Shown one piece after another: positions 44,482-53,096 of a stretch of DNA of 64,000 bases (within the stretch, counting starts at the first letter, position 1; the number at the start of each line of letters is the position of its first letter). The notes under the pieces were generated by a model, which did not search any database, was not told the DNA's origin, and was given only the letters and a program-made list of their open reading frames with translations. A program made the position numbers and the translations under genes. Source of the stretch: Candidatus Bathyarchaeota archaeon. Lineage in GTDB: Archaea; Thermoproteota; Bathyarchaeia; TCS64. The stretch covers positions 5,878-69,877 of the forward strand of contig PBSW01000084.1 of the NCBI GenBank assembly GCA_002726865.1, written 5' to 3'.

Positions 44482-45711
44482 TTGGTAAAATTAAATGAAG
44501 TGCGAGGCTTCATCAAGAAGCAAAGCCACAACTACCGGATGATCCTGGTGAGAAGCGCAGGATCAAACTTCCTAATGAACCTCACGAGGAACTATTTCTC
44601 TATTTACACTACTGGTCTGGGCGCGAATGCCATCACTCTGGGCGGGATCCGAAGCATCAGCGCCACGGTGAACATGATCATCTCTCTCCCCTCAGGTTGG
44701 CTCTCCGATAACTACAACCTGAAGAAGGTGATGGGGGTTGGGATGCTAATCCAGATCATCATGAGTGCCCTCATGGCATCAGCTAGAGACTGGACATGGA
44801 TCCTCATTTCCATGGCCTTAGATCCTTTCACGATGGCTCTGATGTTCCGCAGCCAAACTATAATTATGTCAAACGCCCTTAAGGACGGGGACCGGGCCAC
44901 CGGCTTTGGACTTAGGCAGATCTTTGGCCAAACGGTAGGGATCATCGCCCCCACCCCCGCCGCTCTCATCGTGGGGTACTTCGGTGGGCTAAACGTCGAG
45001 GGCATCCGCCCCCTCTTCTACTTAAAGGCAGTTGGACTAGCGATTCTATACGCCTATATCTACAGGAGACTTGACGATGTACCTCCTCATCCTAGATCTG
45101 ATAAAAGGTCTGTTTTCCAAGACTTTAGAGAGATTCTTTCTGAGGGGAAAGGGCTTAAGACCTGGCTGATTGTGAGTGGACTTGGGTCCATGGTATGGGG
45201 GATGATGGAGCCATTCACGTTCCTCTATGCAGCCAAGATAAAAGGGGCTAACGCGCTCACCCTGGGAATCATGACAACGGTATCCATCCTAGCCACAATC
45301 ATCTTCTCACTCCCGATTAATGAGATTGCAGATAAAAGAGGGAGAAAGTTCGCTACTTTTCTCATCAGGCCCGCCCTGTACATCTGGATGATCATGACGG
45401 TCCTGGCTCCCAGCCCCTCATGGCTGGTCCTTGCCTGGTTCTTCAGGGGGATCGGGCTCAGCTCAACAGCCTACGACACCATCGCATTGGAGCTCGTGCC
45501 TCCCAACCAGAGAGGGAGATGGCTTGGAATCACGAACACCTTCAGCAGCATTATCAGGATACCGGCACCCCTCATTAGCGGGTTCCTCTACCGAGGGAGC
45601 TACTCCTATCTGATCTTCCTCATCCCATTCCTCATAGATCTAATGCTGAGAATGCCCCTTCTTCGTTGGAAAGTCCCAGAGACGGGTGTAAGACTGCAAC
45701 AAGTAGAATAA
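44482..45711 (+). CDS. major facilitator superfamily transporter
   Basis: About 409 residues with twelve hydrophobic spans. MFS loop motifs are present in both halves: GWLSDNYNLKKVMGVG after span 2 and INEIADKRGRKFATF in the second half; a segment VPPNQRGRWLGITN near the end resembles the span-10/11 loop of drug-efflux members. I start it at TTG 44482 because GGTGA sits 6 nt before it; GTG 44476 overlaps that element. The substrate is unknown. It is divergent from the M20 gene, with about 210 nt between the starts. Confidence 0.9.
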   Translation: MVKLNEVRGFIKKQSHNYRMILVRSAGSNFLMNLTRNYFSIYTTGLGANAITLGGIRSISATVNMIISLPSGWLSDNYNLKKVMGVGMLIQIIMSALMASARDWTWILISMALDPFTMALMFRSQTIIMSNALKDGDRATGFGLRQIFGQTVGIIAPTPAALIVGYFGGLNVEGIRPLFYLKAVGLAILYAYIYRRLDDVPPHPRSDKRSVFQDFREILSEGKGLKTWLIVSGLGSMVWGMMEPFTFLYAAKIKGANALTLGIMTTVSILATIIFSLPINEIADKRGRKFATFLIRPALYIWMIMTVLAPSPSWLVLAWFFRGIGLSSTAYDTIALELVPPNQRGRWLGITNTFSSIIRIPAPLISGFLYRGSYSYLIFLIPFLIDLMLRMPLLRWKVPETGVRLQQVE

Positions 45712-45786
45712 AAGACTCTACGCCTCTGTGCAAGACCATGGTCCGAGGAGGAAGGCTTAACCCTGTGTCCTCTTCTTTATCTAGCG

Positions 45787-46518
45787 ATGAATAGCGGGTC
45801 TTTCTGTCAAAAATGTGGAGTTAAGATGGATGAAGGCCTCGCCTTCTGCCCTAGTTGTGGGGAACGTATAATGGAGCCCGGAGGAGGTTCAGCCAGAGGA
45901 GGAAAAAATGCGAGGGCTAGCGACCATCTATTTTGGAGTTTCAATATGGCTATGGCTAACCCTATGGTCTTCCTCCCGGTCATTATAGGGGGACTCATCT
46001 CAAGCACGATGCAGTTCTGGGAGAGCGGCGGGTTAATAGTCTCGATTTTCGGACTTGTCGTGCTCTTAATATTAAACTTTATGGCGATAGATATGTCCCG
46101 CGACCTTTATATGAACGAGCCGTTGGATCTGGGAAGCAGTTTCAGTTACGCCACGGGGAGAATTGGGACATTCTTCGTGGCATCTATTATCGCAGGAATA
46201 TTCTATTTAACCATAGTCCTCACACCCATCGCGATACTCTTGATGGTGATAATCGTCGTTGACGAGACGGGTATCGGCGACGCGCTTAACCAAACCTTCA
46301 GAGTCCTCGGCAAGGACTTGAGGGACATCATTGTAATACTGCTCGTGACCATCATAGGCTACTTGGTACTGGAAAGAGTCCCCATTGTGGGGGGTATCCT
46401 AGCAGCTGCCTTCGGCCAAATACTAAATTTAACCTTCATCGACATCTACGATAGGTATAGAAGAGGGGATGCGGAGGGAAGCCGAGTTGATGGTACAAGT
46501 GATTTTTCACGCTCCTAG
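45787..46518 (+). CDS. zinc-ribbon membrane protein
   Basis: Residues 7-24 form a zinc ribbon (FCQKCG ... FCPSCG; Cys7, 10, 21, 24). After a short charged linker come four or five membrane spans (VFLPVIIGGLISS, VSIFGLVVLLILNFMAI, FFVASIIAGIFYLTIVL, PIAILLMVIIVVD, IIVILLVTIIGYLVL). Zinc-ribbon plus multi-span proteins of this kind are common in archaea and mostly uncharacterised; the region around LNQTFRVLGKDLRDI resembles the glycerophosphoryl-diester-phosphodiesterase membrane domain/DUF4013-type repeats. Start ATG 45787, no strong ribosome site. Confidence 0.75.
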   Translation: MNSGSFCQKCGVKMDEGLAFCPSCGERIMEPGGGSARGGKNARASDHLFWSFNMAMANPMVFLPVIIGGLISSTMQFWESGGLIVSIFGLVVLLILNFMAIDMSRDLYMNEPLDLGSSFSYATGRIGTFFVASIIAGIFYLTIVLTPIAILLMVIIVVDETGIGDALNQTFRVLGKDLRDIIVILLVTIIGYLVLERVPIVGGILAAAFGQILNLTFIDIYDRYRRGDAEGSRVDGTSDFSRS

Positions 46519-46605
46519 GGGGGTTGACGAGAAGAGGAGGCTTACTGCCTCACTCACGACCATATACCTCCTGCCGTGACCCGTGATAGAGCGTATTTAG
46601 TCCTT

Positions 46606-47319
46606 TTACAAAAAGAAGTGTACAATCTTCCGCCCTTTCTTGGCGTTGGAGAGCCTGAGATCAGATAGGCACCCAATCTCCCCTGTGTTCTTAACGTGGG
46701 TTCCAAAACAAAAGGTCCGGGCATGCCCGGGTATATCCACCATCCTGAGAAGGTCGACGTTCAGAGGGATCTTTTCAAGGAAATCAAGCTTCCGAGAGTC
46801 ATCCTTAACATCGAGATGCTCCCGAGAGGTATAGTAGATATGGATGGGAAGATCCTCCCCGACAATTGCGTTAAACTCGGCTTTGACCTGTTGAACGGTC
46901 TCCTTTTCTAGCTCGGATGGCTTAAAGTCGAGGCGCTCAAGGTCGGAGTAGACCTTTAGGCCGCTTCCCCGCTTTTCGAAGAGACCTGTGAGGAGGTGCT
47001 CTCCGCTATGTCGCCTCATGTTCCAGTGTCTTTGTCCCCAGTCTATAATGCCATGGACCTCAGTCCCGACCGGTATGTCCCCGTCCAAATAGTGGTAGAC
47101 ATCCCTTCCCCGTTTCATTACCTTACGGACCAAAGCCTCCCCTCCCAGATAGGTTATCTTACCTGTATCTGAAGGTTGACCACCAGACTTGGGGTAGAAA
47201 GCTGTTCTGTCAAGGATGACAAAATTTGGGCCCGCTTTCATAACCCGGGCAGCGAACTCAGTGAGATAACTATCCAAAACATAGAGAAGCTCAGAGGAGC
47301 TTACAGGGAGCTTATACAT
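46606..47319 (-). CDS. alaX: alanyl-tRNA editing protein AlaX
   Basis: AlaX hydrolyses mischarged Ser- or Gly-tRNA(Ala) in trans. The protein has the second-domain editing site with zinc ligands in RRHSGEHLLTG (H-x3-H) and CFGTHVKNTGEIG (C-x3-H), and a tRNA-binding half with DRTAFYPKSGGQPSDTG. I start at ATG 47319 (MYKLPVSSSELLYVLD), where GGTGA lies 5 nt upstream; the frame is open to 47358 but that extension is hydrophobic and not typical. About 237 residues. The stretch 46773-46922 is repeated at the right end of the window. Confidence 0.92.
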   Translation of the reverse strand: MYKLPVSSSELLYVLDSYLTEFAARVMKAGPNFVILDRTAFYPKSGGQPSDTGKITYLGGEALVRKVMKRGRDVYHYLDGDIPVGTEVHGIIDWGQRHWNMRRHSGEHLLTGLFEKRGSGLKVYSDLERLDFKPSELEKETVQQVKAEFNAIVGEDLPIHIYYTSREHLDVKDDSRKLDFLEKIPLNVDLLRMVDIPGHARTFCFGTHVKNTGEIGCLSDLRLSNAKKGRKIVHFFL

Positions 47320-47496
47320 CAAGTTCACCGCGATTAGGGCACACAGGACAAGGGTCAAATAGCAATAAATATTTCCTCATAACTGTTTATCCCAGGGGAT
47401 ATGACCACCGATCACCCCTTTTCCATGAGAAGGAAATGATCAGGTAAGACGGAGCAGCTTCTCAAGCGCGTGGCGACCGAATCGCGCACATTCTAA

Positions 47497-48576
47497 TTAA
47501 TTCTGATAGCACATTAACATCATCTTACCAGAGGATCCCTGTCTGCTGCATTCGTTGCAGCTGATACAGGTCGCCTCCAGTTGACTTGTCTCAAGGCTCC
47601 TGACCAATTCGGGCTCCCTGATGAAGGGTCTACTCATAGAGATCATCTCTGTAATGCCCCTCTCGAGGAGAGCCTCCATACATCTTCTAGTCCTGATCCC
47701 GCCCACCAAGCCCATCGGCGTGGGGCTTATTGCTTTATGGATCTTCTCAGCGTGACCGGCAAAGTTTGCCTCGGAGAACCTTGGATCATCAGATTTCCCT
47801 CTCGTCCGGCGGAGCTCTCTGACCTGCCCCATGCCTCCCCCGCTTATCTCAATAAGATCCATGCCGCGTTTAGCCATAGCTAAAGCGACCTTGACACTGT
47901 CCTCGACAGTGAAGCCATCGGGGCTGAAGTCGTCACAGTTCATCTTGATGAGAACAGGGAAGGAGGGGCCAACCCTATCCCTTATCTCGTCGTAAACCTC
48001 GATCAGGAAGCGCATCCGGTTTCTGGGGCTCCCCCCGTACTCATCAGTCCTACCATTGGTGAGTCCTGATAGAAATTGAGAGACTAAATATCCATGAGCC
48101 CCATGGATCATTACCCCATCGAATCCAGCGTCCATGGTCCGCTCCGCCGCGTCGCCGAAGGCGTCCACGATCCCGTGTATCTCATCACCCGTCAGGGCCC
48201 TTCCCTCCCAGCCCTTTTCCCGATACTCGGAGGGCCCTGCTCTGTCAACGATGCTCTTGTATCCGCCGTGGTTAAGCTGGGTGATGATCTTGCTGCCGTA
48301 CATGTGGACGACGTCAGTGAGCTCTCCAAGCTTGTTGACGTGGGCTTCGCTGCTGATCCCGGCCATCCCAACGTGTGCCTTTCCTGAGTTCATGACATAT
48401 GTGTGTCCCTTTATGATGAGGCCGACGCCTCCCTTCGATAGGTTTCCATAGAGCCTGATGATCTCGGGGCGGACGATCCCTCTTTCATCAGACCAATAGG
48501 AGGTAGTGGCGGACCTCATGAAGCGATTCCTGATCTCCATAGACCCGAGAATAAATGGCTTGAACAGGTCGGACAT
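47497..48576 (-). CDS. NADH:flavin oxidoreductase, old-yellow-enzyme family
   Basis: FMN barrel of 359 residues: LFKPFILGSMEIRNRFMRSA at the start, ITQLNHGGYKS, the catalytic-region HGAHGYLVSQFLSG and GRTDEYGGSPRNRMRF, then GGIRTRRCMEALL and SMSRPFIREP. It ends with cysteines in CISCNECSRQ and MLMC, resembling the 4Fe-4S binding site of the longer dienoyl-CoA/trimethylamine dehydrogenase branch, although the second flavoprotein domain is absent. Probably reduces an activated C=C bond. Start ATG 48576. It stands alone. Confidence 0.88.
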   Translation of the reverse strand: MSDLFKPFILGSMEIRNRFMRSATTSYWSDERGIVRPEIIRLYGNLSKGGVGLIIKGHTYVMNSGKAHVGMAGISSEAHVNKLGELTDVVHMYGSKIITQLNHGGYKSIVDRAGPSEYREKGWEGRALTGDEIHGIVDAFGDAAERTMDAGFDGVMIHGAHGYLVSQFLSGLTNGRTDEYGGSPRNRMRFLIEVYDEIRDRVGPSFPVLIKMNCDDFSPDGFTVEDSVKVALAMAKRGMDLIEISGGGMGQVRELRRTRGKSDDPRFSEANFAGHAEKIHKAISPTPMGLVGGIRTRRCMEALLERGITEMISMSRPFIREPELVRSLETSQLEATCISCNECSRQGSSGKMMLMCYQN

Positions 48577-48802
48577 AATTCATTATTATTTTAGAAGGCA
48601 AGCTAGATTTAGAAGCTTCGCTAGTGAAAAAGGATGGACATTATCGAACGTATTTGTGTGAGTAAACCTTCTTTGCACGTGGTTTTATCCAGATCCTCTG
48701 TGTTTCAGACTTAAGGTCTTGAGAATATCATGGCTAGTATTGAATCAGGATTATAGAGAAGAATATGAAGAGCCATTACAAAAAAAGGGATAGGTTATCA
48801 CT

Positions 48803-49756
48803 TTGAAAATTCACCTTGGGATATACATCCCTATGTACGGGGGATGGCTGAGAGGCGTCGACGAGGGGGAGAAAGAAGCCACGTTTAAGTACGCAGCTAA
48901 AGCAGCCATCAAAGCCGAAAACATTGGCATCAAATCCATCTGGGTCCCGGATCACCTCCTGAACCCCCTGAAGGGAGAGTCCGCGAACGCTTTAGAAGCC
49001 TGGACTACATTAACCGGGTTGGCCGCGCTTACGAGCAAAGTTGAGTTATTCCACACCACTATCTGTCAAGGCTTCAGGTATCCCGCGGTTCTTGCCAAGA
49101 TGGGGGCTACTATCGACGACCTTTCCGGGGGCAGATTCAGATTTTCACTCGGAGCCGGCTGGTATAAAAGGGAGTTCCAAGCCTATGGGATTCCTTGGGA
49201 TGACCACGACACAAGGATTGCTAGGTCGAGAGAGCAGATCGAAATCATCAAATCTCTATGGACAACTCCCAAGACGAACTATAAGGGCCAATTTTTCGAA
49301 ATAACTGATGGAATTGTAGAGCCCAAACCCATACAGAAACCGTACCCCCCCATTTGGTGGGGAGGGGAATCTGAAGACTCTAGGAGGCTAACCGCCGACC
49401 TAGCAGATGGATGGCTCATAAACGCATCAACTTTGAAGGCGGCAGGGGAGAAAACCAGGGATATGAACGCGAGGCTCGACGAAAAGGGGAGGAGACCCAT
49501 CCAGATCTCAATCCCAGGCCACATATTCATCGGAAAAACCGATGAGGAAGCCCGGAGCAGAGTTGTAAAGCTTACAGGGAATAAAACAAGCCTTGCAAAG
49601 TCTATCCTCAATAGGGGTTTCGTGGGGTCTCCGGAGACCATCGTAGATAGGATCCAAAAGCTCTCGGACCTCGGCATCGATTACGTGATCTTCCAAGTGT
49701 CCCCCGCCCTAAAGGCATTAGAAGAGATTGAGGAGAGCTTGATCCCTCTCCTATAA
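48803..49756 (+). CDS. luciferase-like (LLM class) flavin or F420-dependent oxidoreductase
   Basis: A 317-residue LLM barrel: HLGIYIPMYGGWLRGVDEGE, IKSIWVPDHLLNPL, LTGLAALTSKVELFHT, LSGGRFRFSLGAGWYKREF and IWWGGESEDSRRLTADLADGWL are all standard. Archaeal members often use F420 rather than FMN; GAGW and the W-x-PDH segment fit either. A C-terminal SPETIVDRIQKLSDLGIDY is usual for the family. TTG 48803 is the start, with an AGG-containing site about 8 nt before it. The substrate is unknown. Confidence 0.88.
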   Translation: MKIHLGIYIPMYGGWLRGVDEGEKEATFKYAAKAAIKAENIGIKSIWVPDHLLNPLKGESANALEAWTTLTGLAALTSKVELFHTTICQGFRYPAVLAKMGATIDDLSGGRFRFSLGAGWYKREFQAYGIPWDDHDTRIARSREQIEIIKSLWTTPKTNYKGQFFEITDGIVEPKPIQKPYPPIWWGGESEDSRRLTADLADGWLINASTLKAAGEKTRDMNARLDEKGRRPIQISIPGHIFIGKTDEEARSRVVKLTGNKTSLAKSILNRGFVGSPETIVDRIQKLSDLGIDYVIFQVSPALKALEEIEESLIPLL

Positions 49757-49789
49757 TCTAGAGTTCGTAAATATAGCTCTGTTCTATAT

Positions 49790-50221
49790 TCAGCCCGAAG
49801 TGAAGCTCATAATCCTCTCTGCGATTCGCTCCATTTCAGCCTGGTCCGGCCTCGTGAGACTCGGAGAATGGTCCTGAATTATTCCGCCCTTGTCACCTTT
49901 CCCCCTGGGGATTACGTGGATGTGAACATGAGGTACCTCCTGACCACTCGCCTCTCCATTATTTATGCTAATGGTGCTCGCAGGAGCTCCCACAGCCAAC
50001 TGGATCTGCCTAACAATCATGTGAAGTGTTCTGAAGAGGTAACGAGCGTCCTCCTCGGGGAGATCCTCAACCAAGGATATGTGGGCCTTCGGGATGACTA
50101 GGGTATGGCCAGGGCGCAAGGGGTGAATATCAAGGAACGCGAGGGTCTTTTCGTCTTCATAGACCTTGTGAGAAGGGATCTTTCTCTTGATGATTGCGCA
50201 AAAGACGCAGCCATAAGACAT
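49790..50221 (-). CDS. HIT family nucleotide hydrolase/transferase
   Basis: A 143-residue histidine-triad protein with the diagnostic HVHIHVIPRGKGDKGG and the N-terminal zinc-type start CVFCAIIKRKIPSHKVYED; the middle part is LAFLDIHPLRPGHTLVIPK. HIT proteins hydrolyse AMP-linked phosphoramidates or similar bonds. It lies 7 nt downstream of the DUF362 gene, whose end supplies its ribosome site (GAGGTGA), so the two form an operon. Confidence 0.93.
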   Translation of the reverse strand: MSYGCVFCAIIKRKIPSHKVYEDEKTLAFLDIHPLRPGHTLVIPKAHISLVEDLPEEDARYLFRTLHMIVRQIQLAVGAPASTISINNGEASGQEVPHVHIHVIPRGKGDKGGIIQDHSPSLTRPDQAEMERIAERIMSFTSG

Positions 50222-50228
50222 ATTCTAT

Positions 50229-51356
50229 TCACCTCACTTGAGGCGCGCTACTCGCGACCCCTTCCTTGTTAGCTTCTGTCCTTACTACCATAAGTGCTCC
50301 GCTAGGGCAGAGCTCGATGCAGCAGAAGCACTGGATGCATTTCTGGTCATGGAACTGGGGGATGCCAGCCATGGTGATAGCGTCTCCAGGGCAGACCTTA
50401 GCGCAGGTCCCGCAGCTCGTACACTTATAGGGGTCACACTCAATAGGCATCCTGATGTCTAGGAACATCTGCCCGTCTTGGTGGATCTGAGGCTTCCTAA
50501 AGGGCCTCAATACCTCGAAAATGGGCGTACCGACGACCTCAACCTCATCAAGGGAGGATGGCCCCAGACCCCTCTCGGATGCGATGTAGGTAGTCCCCAC
50601 CTCTAAGGGGTTCCAGGCCATTAACGCAGCCCCAACGAGGTCTACCGCCACTGTATCCCTACCGGCGATGATGACTCCGAGTTCCACGGGATCCCCTGAA
50701 GCAGGGCCCTCTCCCTCCATCGCGACTACAGCATCCACTACGTTGAGACAGACCTGCCCCCGGATGGCCTGGTAGATGTCTACGAGAAGGTGACTGAATC
50801 TTTCGGAGGAGTTGCCGGTCTGGACGTGATGATGGGCTTTAGTGCCCCCCTGCTGGAGACCAAATAGGTTCTTAACACCGCATGTGAGGGACGTAAGTAC
50901 ATGCGTCTTGAGCTTCGGGACGCTTACAATGCCATCGCACTCTAAGGCAAATTTGGGAAACCAGACCTCCTTCAGTATCTCCCCGTCGGGATTGAGGATC
51001 CGGACCGGCTCCTCACGGTCCAGCAAGTTAATCTCAACACCAGACTCATCGCAGAGCTTCCTAATCCCAAGGCCGTCGAAAACTACTTCCGGCCTAGCAT
51101 ATGAAGACATTGCGGGGCACTCCCCTACGACCGGTTTAGCGCCGGCTTCCTTGATTAACTCCGCTATGGTCATGAAAACACGGGGGTCGGTGGTGGCCCC
51201 CTTTTCGGCGCTCTTGACCATAAAGAGGTTTGGCTTGACGAGAAATGACTCCCCAGGCCCAAAGAAGGTTTCTATACCTCCGAGAAGACCGATTGCCTCC
51301 CTGACAGCGTCCTCCACGCTCTCTTTGACCTTGACCACCGCAACCCGAGGTTTCAT
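50229..51356 (-). CDS. DUF362 protein with C-terminal two-cluster ferredoxin domain
   Basis: The 375-residue protein starts as DUF362 (FLVKPNLFMVKSAEKGATT, DPRVFMTIAELIKEAG, VSVPKLKTHVLTSLTCGVKN) and ends with two 4Fe-4S motifs, CTSCGTCAKVCPGDAI and CIQCFCCIELCPSGAL. DUF362 has no settled biochemical role; the ferredoxin part makes electron transfer likely. It precedes a HIT gene in an operon. A decayed, truncated relative is at 31330-31764. Start ATG 51356. Confidence 0.9.
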   Translation of the reverse strand: MKPRVAVVKVKESVEDAVREAIGLLGGIETFFGPGESFLVKPNLFMVKSAEKGATTDPRVFMTIAELIKEAGAKPVVGECPAMSSYARPEVVFDGLGIRKLCDESGVEINLLDREEPVRILNPDGEILKEVWFPKFALECDGIVSVPKLKTHVLTSLTCGVKNLFGLQQGGTKAHHHVQTGNSSERFSHLLVDIYQAIRGQVCLNVVDAVVAMEGEGPASGDPVELGVIIAGRDTVAVDLVGAALMAWNPLEVGTTYIASERGLGPSSLDEVEVVGTPIFEVLRPFRKPQIHQDGQMFLDIRMPIECDPYKCTSCGTCAKVCPGDAITMAGIPQFHDQKCIQCFCCIELCPSGALMVVRTEANKEGVASSAPQVR

Positions 51357-51571
51357 GGATCAAACATCTGTAGAGGTAAAATAAAAAACTGAGGCAGAAA
51401 AGCGACGCAAGATATTGGGCCTTCTGGAGTGAGCGCTGCAAACACAACTATTTTAAAGATCAATAGACTCTCGTTGAGAAAAAACTTAAACCAATACAGT
51501 CAAGGTATTATTTTGCGGAAAAGTAAATATTAGTTTTTCAAAATTCAAAGGGGAAAGTCAAGGAGATAAAG

Positions 51572-52417
51572 TTATTTCTTGAAGGCGTTTGGGACGGGTA
51601 TTGTTTTCCATATTTTGATGAAGTCGACGAAGAAGCTAACGCGCTCCTCGAAACGTATGTTGAATTCCTCCGGGTCTGCATTTCGCGGGTCATTGGTCCC
51701 ATACACCCCGGTAGATGTAAAATCGATGTTCATCGGTTGCATTGTAGCGTTCCGGACCTGGCTCACGAGTTCAAAATCTTCCCTGTCGGGGTCCATGAAC
51801 TCGTAGAGCTTCGGGTGCATCTTAAGGGTGGGTGTCCAGTCATCGAGGCGCCACATCTCCACCAGCTCAGGAAAGAGTGAGAGGGCCATAGAAGTCTCCG
51901 TGGGCCCAGAGTGGACGTCCCAATATCTCTTCTGTCTATCCGCGTAAATTTTTGCGAGTTTAGTGTTGCTGGGACCATTGGGCTGGGCTACCATGACATT
52001 AAAGTATTCCTTGGCGAGGCGAGAGGTGAGGGAGAAGATGTCACTGTTTCCACCGTGGTGGTTGGACATCACAAAACGTTTCACCCCGTGGTCTGCGAGG
52101 CACTCTATGGTGTCCATGAACACTGCAAGGAGTGTGTCCTCCTTTAGAGTCACAGTCCCCCTGTAGCCCATGTGGTGGGGGCTGTATCCAGGCCAGCACG
52201 GGTTAAAGCAGAGGCTGTTGGTACGCTTAGCTATTTCATAGATAAAGCGGGTAGCCCCGAGGCTGTCCATACCCAGAGGAAGATGAGGCCCATGCTGCTC
52301 GATGGAGCCCATCCCTAGGATAATTACGGGCTCGGGCTCGTTATCGATCCAGTCCTCGAACGCGGGGCGGGTAAGCTCCCAGAGCCAGAACTTTTTCAAT
52401 TTACCGTTTTCTGACAT
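51572..52417 (-). CDS. creatininase family metal-dependent amidohydrolase
   Basis: A 281-residue member of the creatininase superfamily. The metal ligands lie in GSIEQHGPHLPLGMDSLGA and in the later NHHGGNSDI. The family opens cyclic amides (creatinine) or removes formyl groups in F420/riboflavin (ArfB) and mycofactocin (MftE) pathways. No such pathway genes are adjacent, so which reaction this protein performs is open. GGTGA precedes ATG 52417. A decayed D-aminoacylase follows upstream on the same strand. Confidence 0.88.
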   Translation of the reverse strand: MSENGKLKKFWLWELTRPAFEDWIDNEPEPVIILGMGSIEQHGPHLPLGMDSLGATRFIYEIAKRTNSLCFNPCWPGYSPHHMGYRGTVTLKEDTLLAVFMDTIECLADHGVKRFVMSNHHGGNSDIFSLTSRLAKEYFNVMVAQPNGPSNTKLAKIYADRQKRYWDVHSGPTETSMALSLFPELVEMWRLDDWTPTLKMHPKLYEFMDPDREDFELVSQVRNATMQPMNIDFTSTGVYGTNDPRNADPEEFNIRFEERVSFFVDFIKIWKTIPVPNAFKK

Positions 52418-52527
52418 AAGTTCACCTAGAAAATAAAGAGATAAGGGGATTTAATGGGTTCGAAATGACTAAGCTAATCTCTTTTCAGAACTTTTTCTGT
52501 CATTCTCCCTGTGTGTTCCCCGGCCTA

Positions 52528-53082
52528 TTAGAGGACCTCCCCAATTACTCCTAAAGGGTCAATGTCCACCGAGAAGCTCATCATCGCTCTGGCAGGAACG
52601 AAGTCATTGACGTCCAAAATAGTCTTTGGGTCTTAAGATCATGAGAGCCTCTCACATCCCCCAGGAGATGATCCCTCAGTTGTGAAGTCAACGGTCCTTG
52701 TAGGGAGGCTTGTCATATTCATCACGGCCTCATGGAGCTCTAGCATATCTTTCTCCCTGATGAAGTGACCTAAGCCCCAGGGGAACATACAGTAGAGCCT
52801 TGGAGGAAGGGCAAACATGTGTGCGGTAAGGGACCACTCACGGAAGGGGACTATACAGTCCGAGGCCATGGTGAACTTTGGAACTCAAGGAATATGTCGA
52901 TAACCTCAGAGCTTTGGTTAATGTTAAAGACGTCAAATTCCCCCTTAAGCTTTCGGAGGCTAGCTTCAGTTATGTTCCAAGAACAGCTTGAAGATCAGGG
53001 TCTCTGAGTATTCATCCAGTTTCTCAACGACGTCGGCGTGCGGCGAGGGATAGGGAAACGTAAAATGGTACATGATCCCCAT
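52528..53082 (-). pseudogene. D-aminoacylase-like amidohydrolase remnant
   Basis: Three frames in series give pieces of the C-terminal part of an N-acyl-D-amino-acid deacylase: MGIMYHFTFPYPSPHADVV and KLDEYSETLIFKLFLEHN, then LRKLKGEFDVFNINQS and EVIDIFLEF, then SDCIVPF, ALPPRLYCMFPWGLGHFIRE and ELHEAVMNMTSLPTRT, with a last piece DPKTILDVNDFVPAR ending at TAA 52528. The 'PR..G.FP..LG..IRE' and 'EAV..MTSLP' segments are the family's usual C-terminal signature. At least two frameshifts and stops separate the pieces, and the N-terminal metal site is absent, replaced by the neighbouring transporter gene. Confidence 0.65.
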
Positions 53083-53096
53083 GAGAGTCTCGCTCG

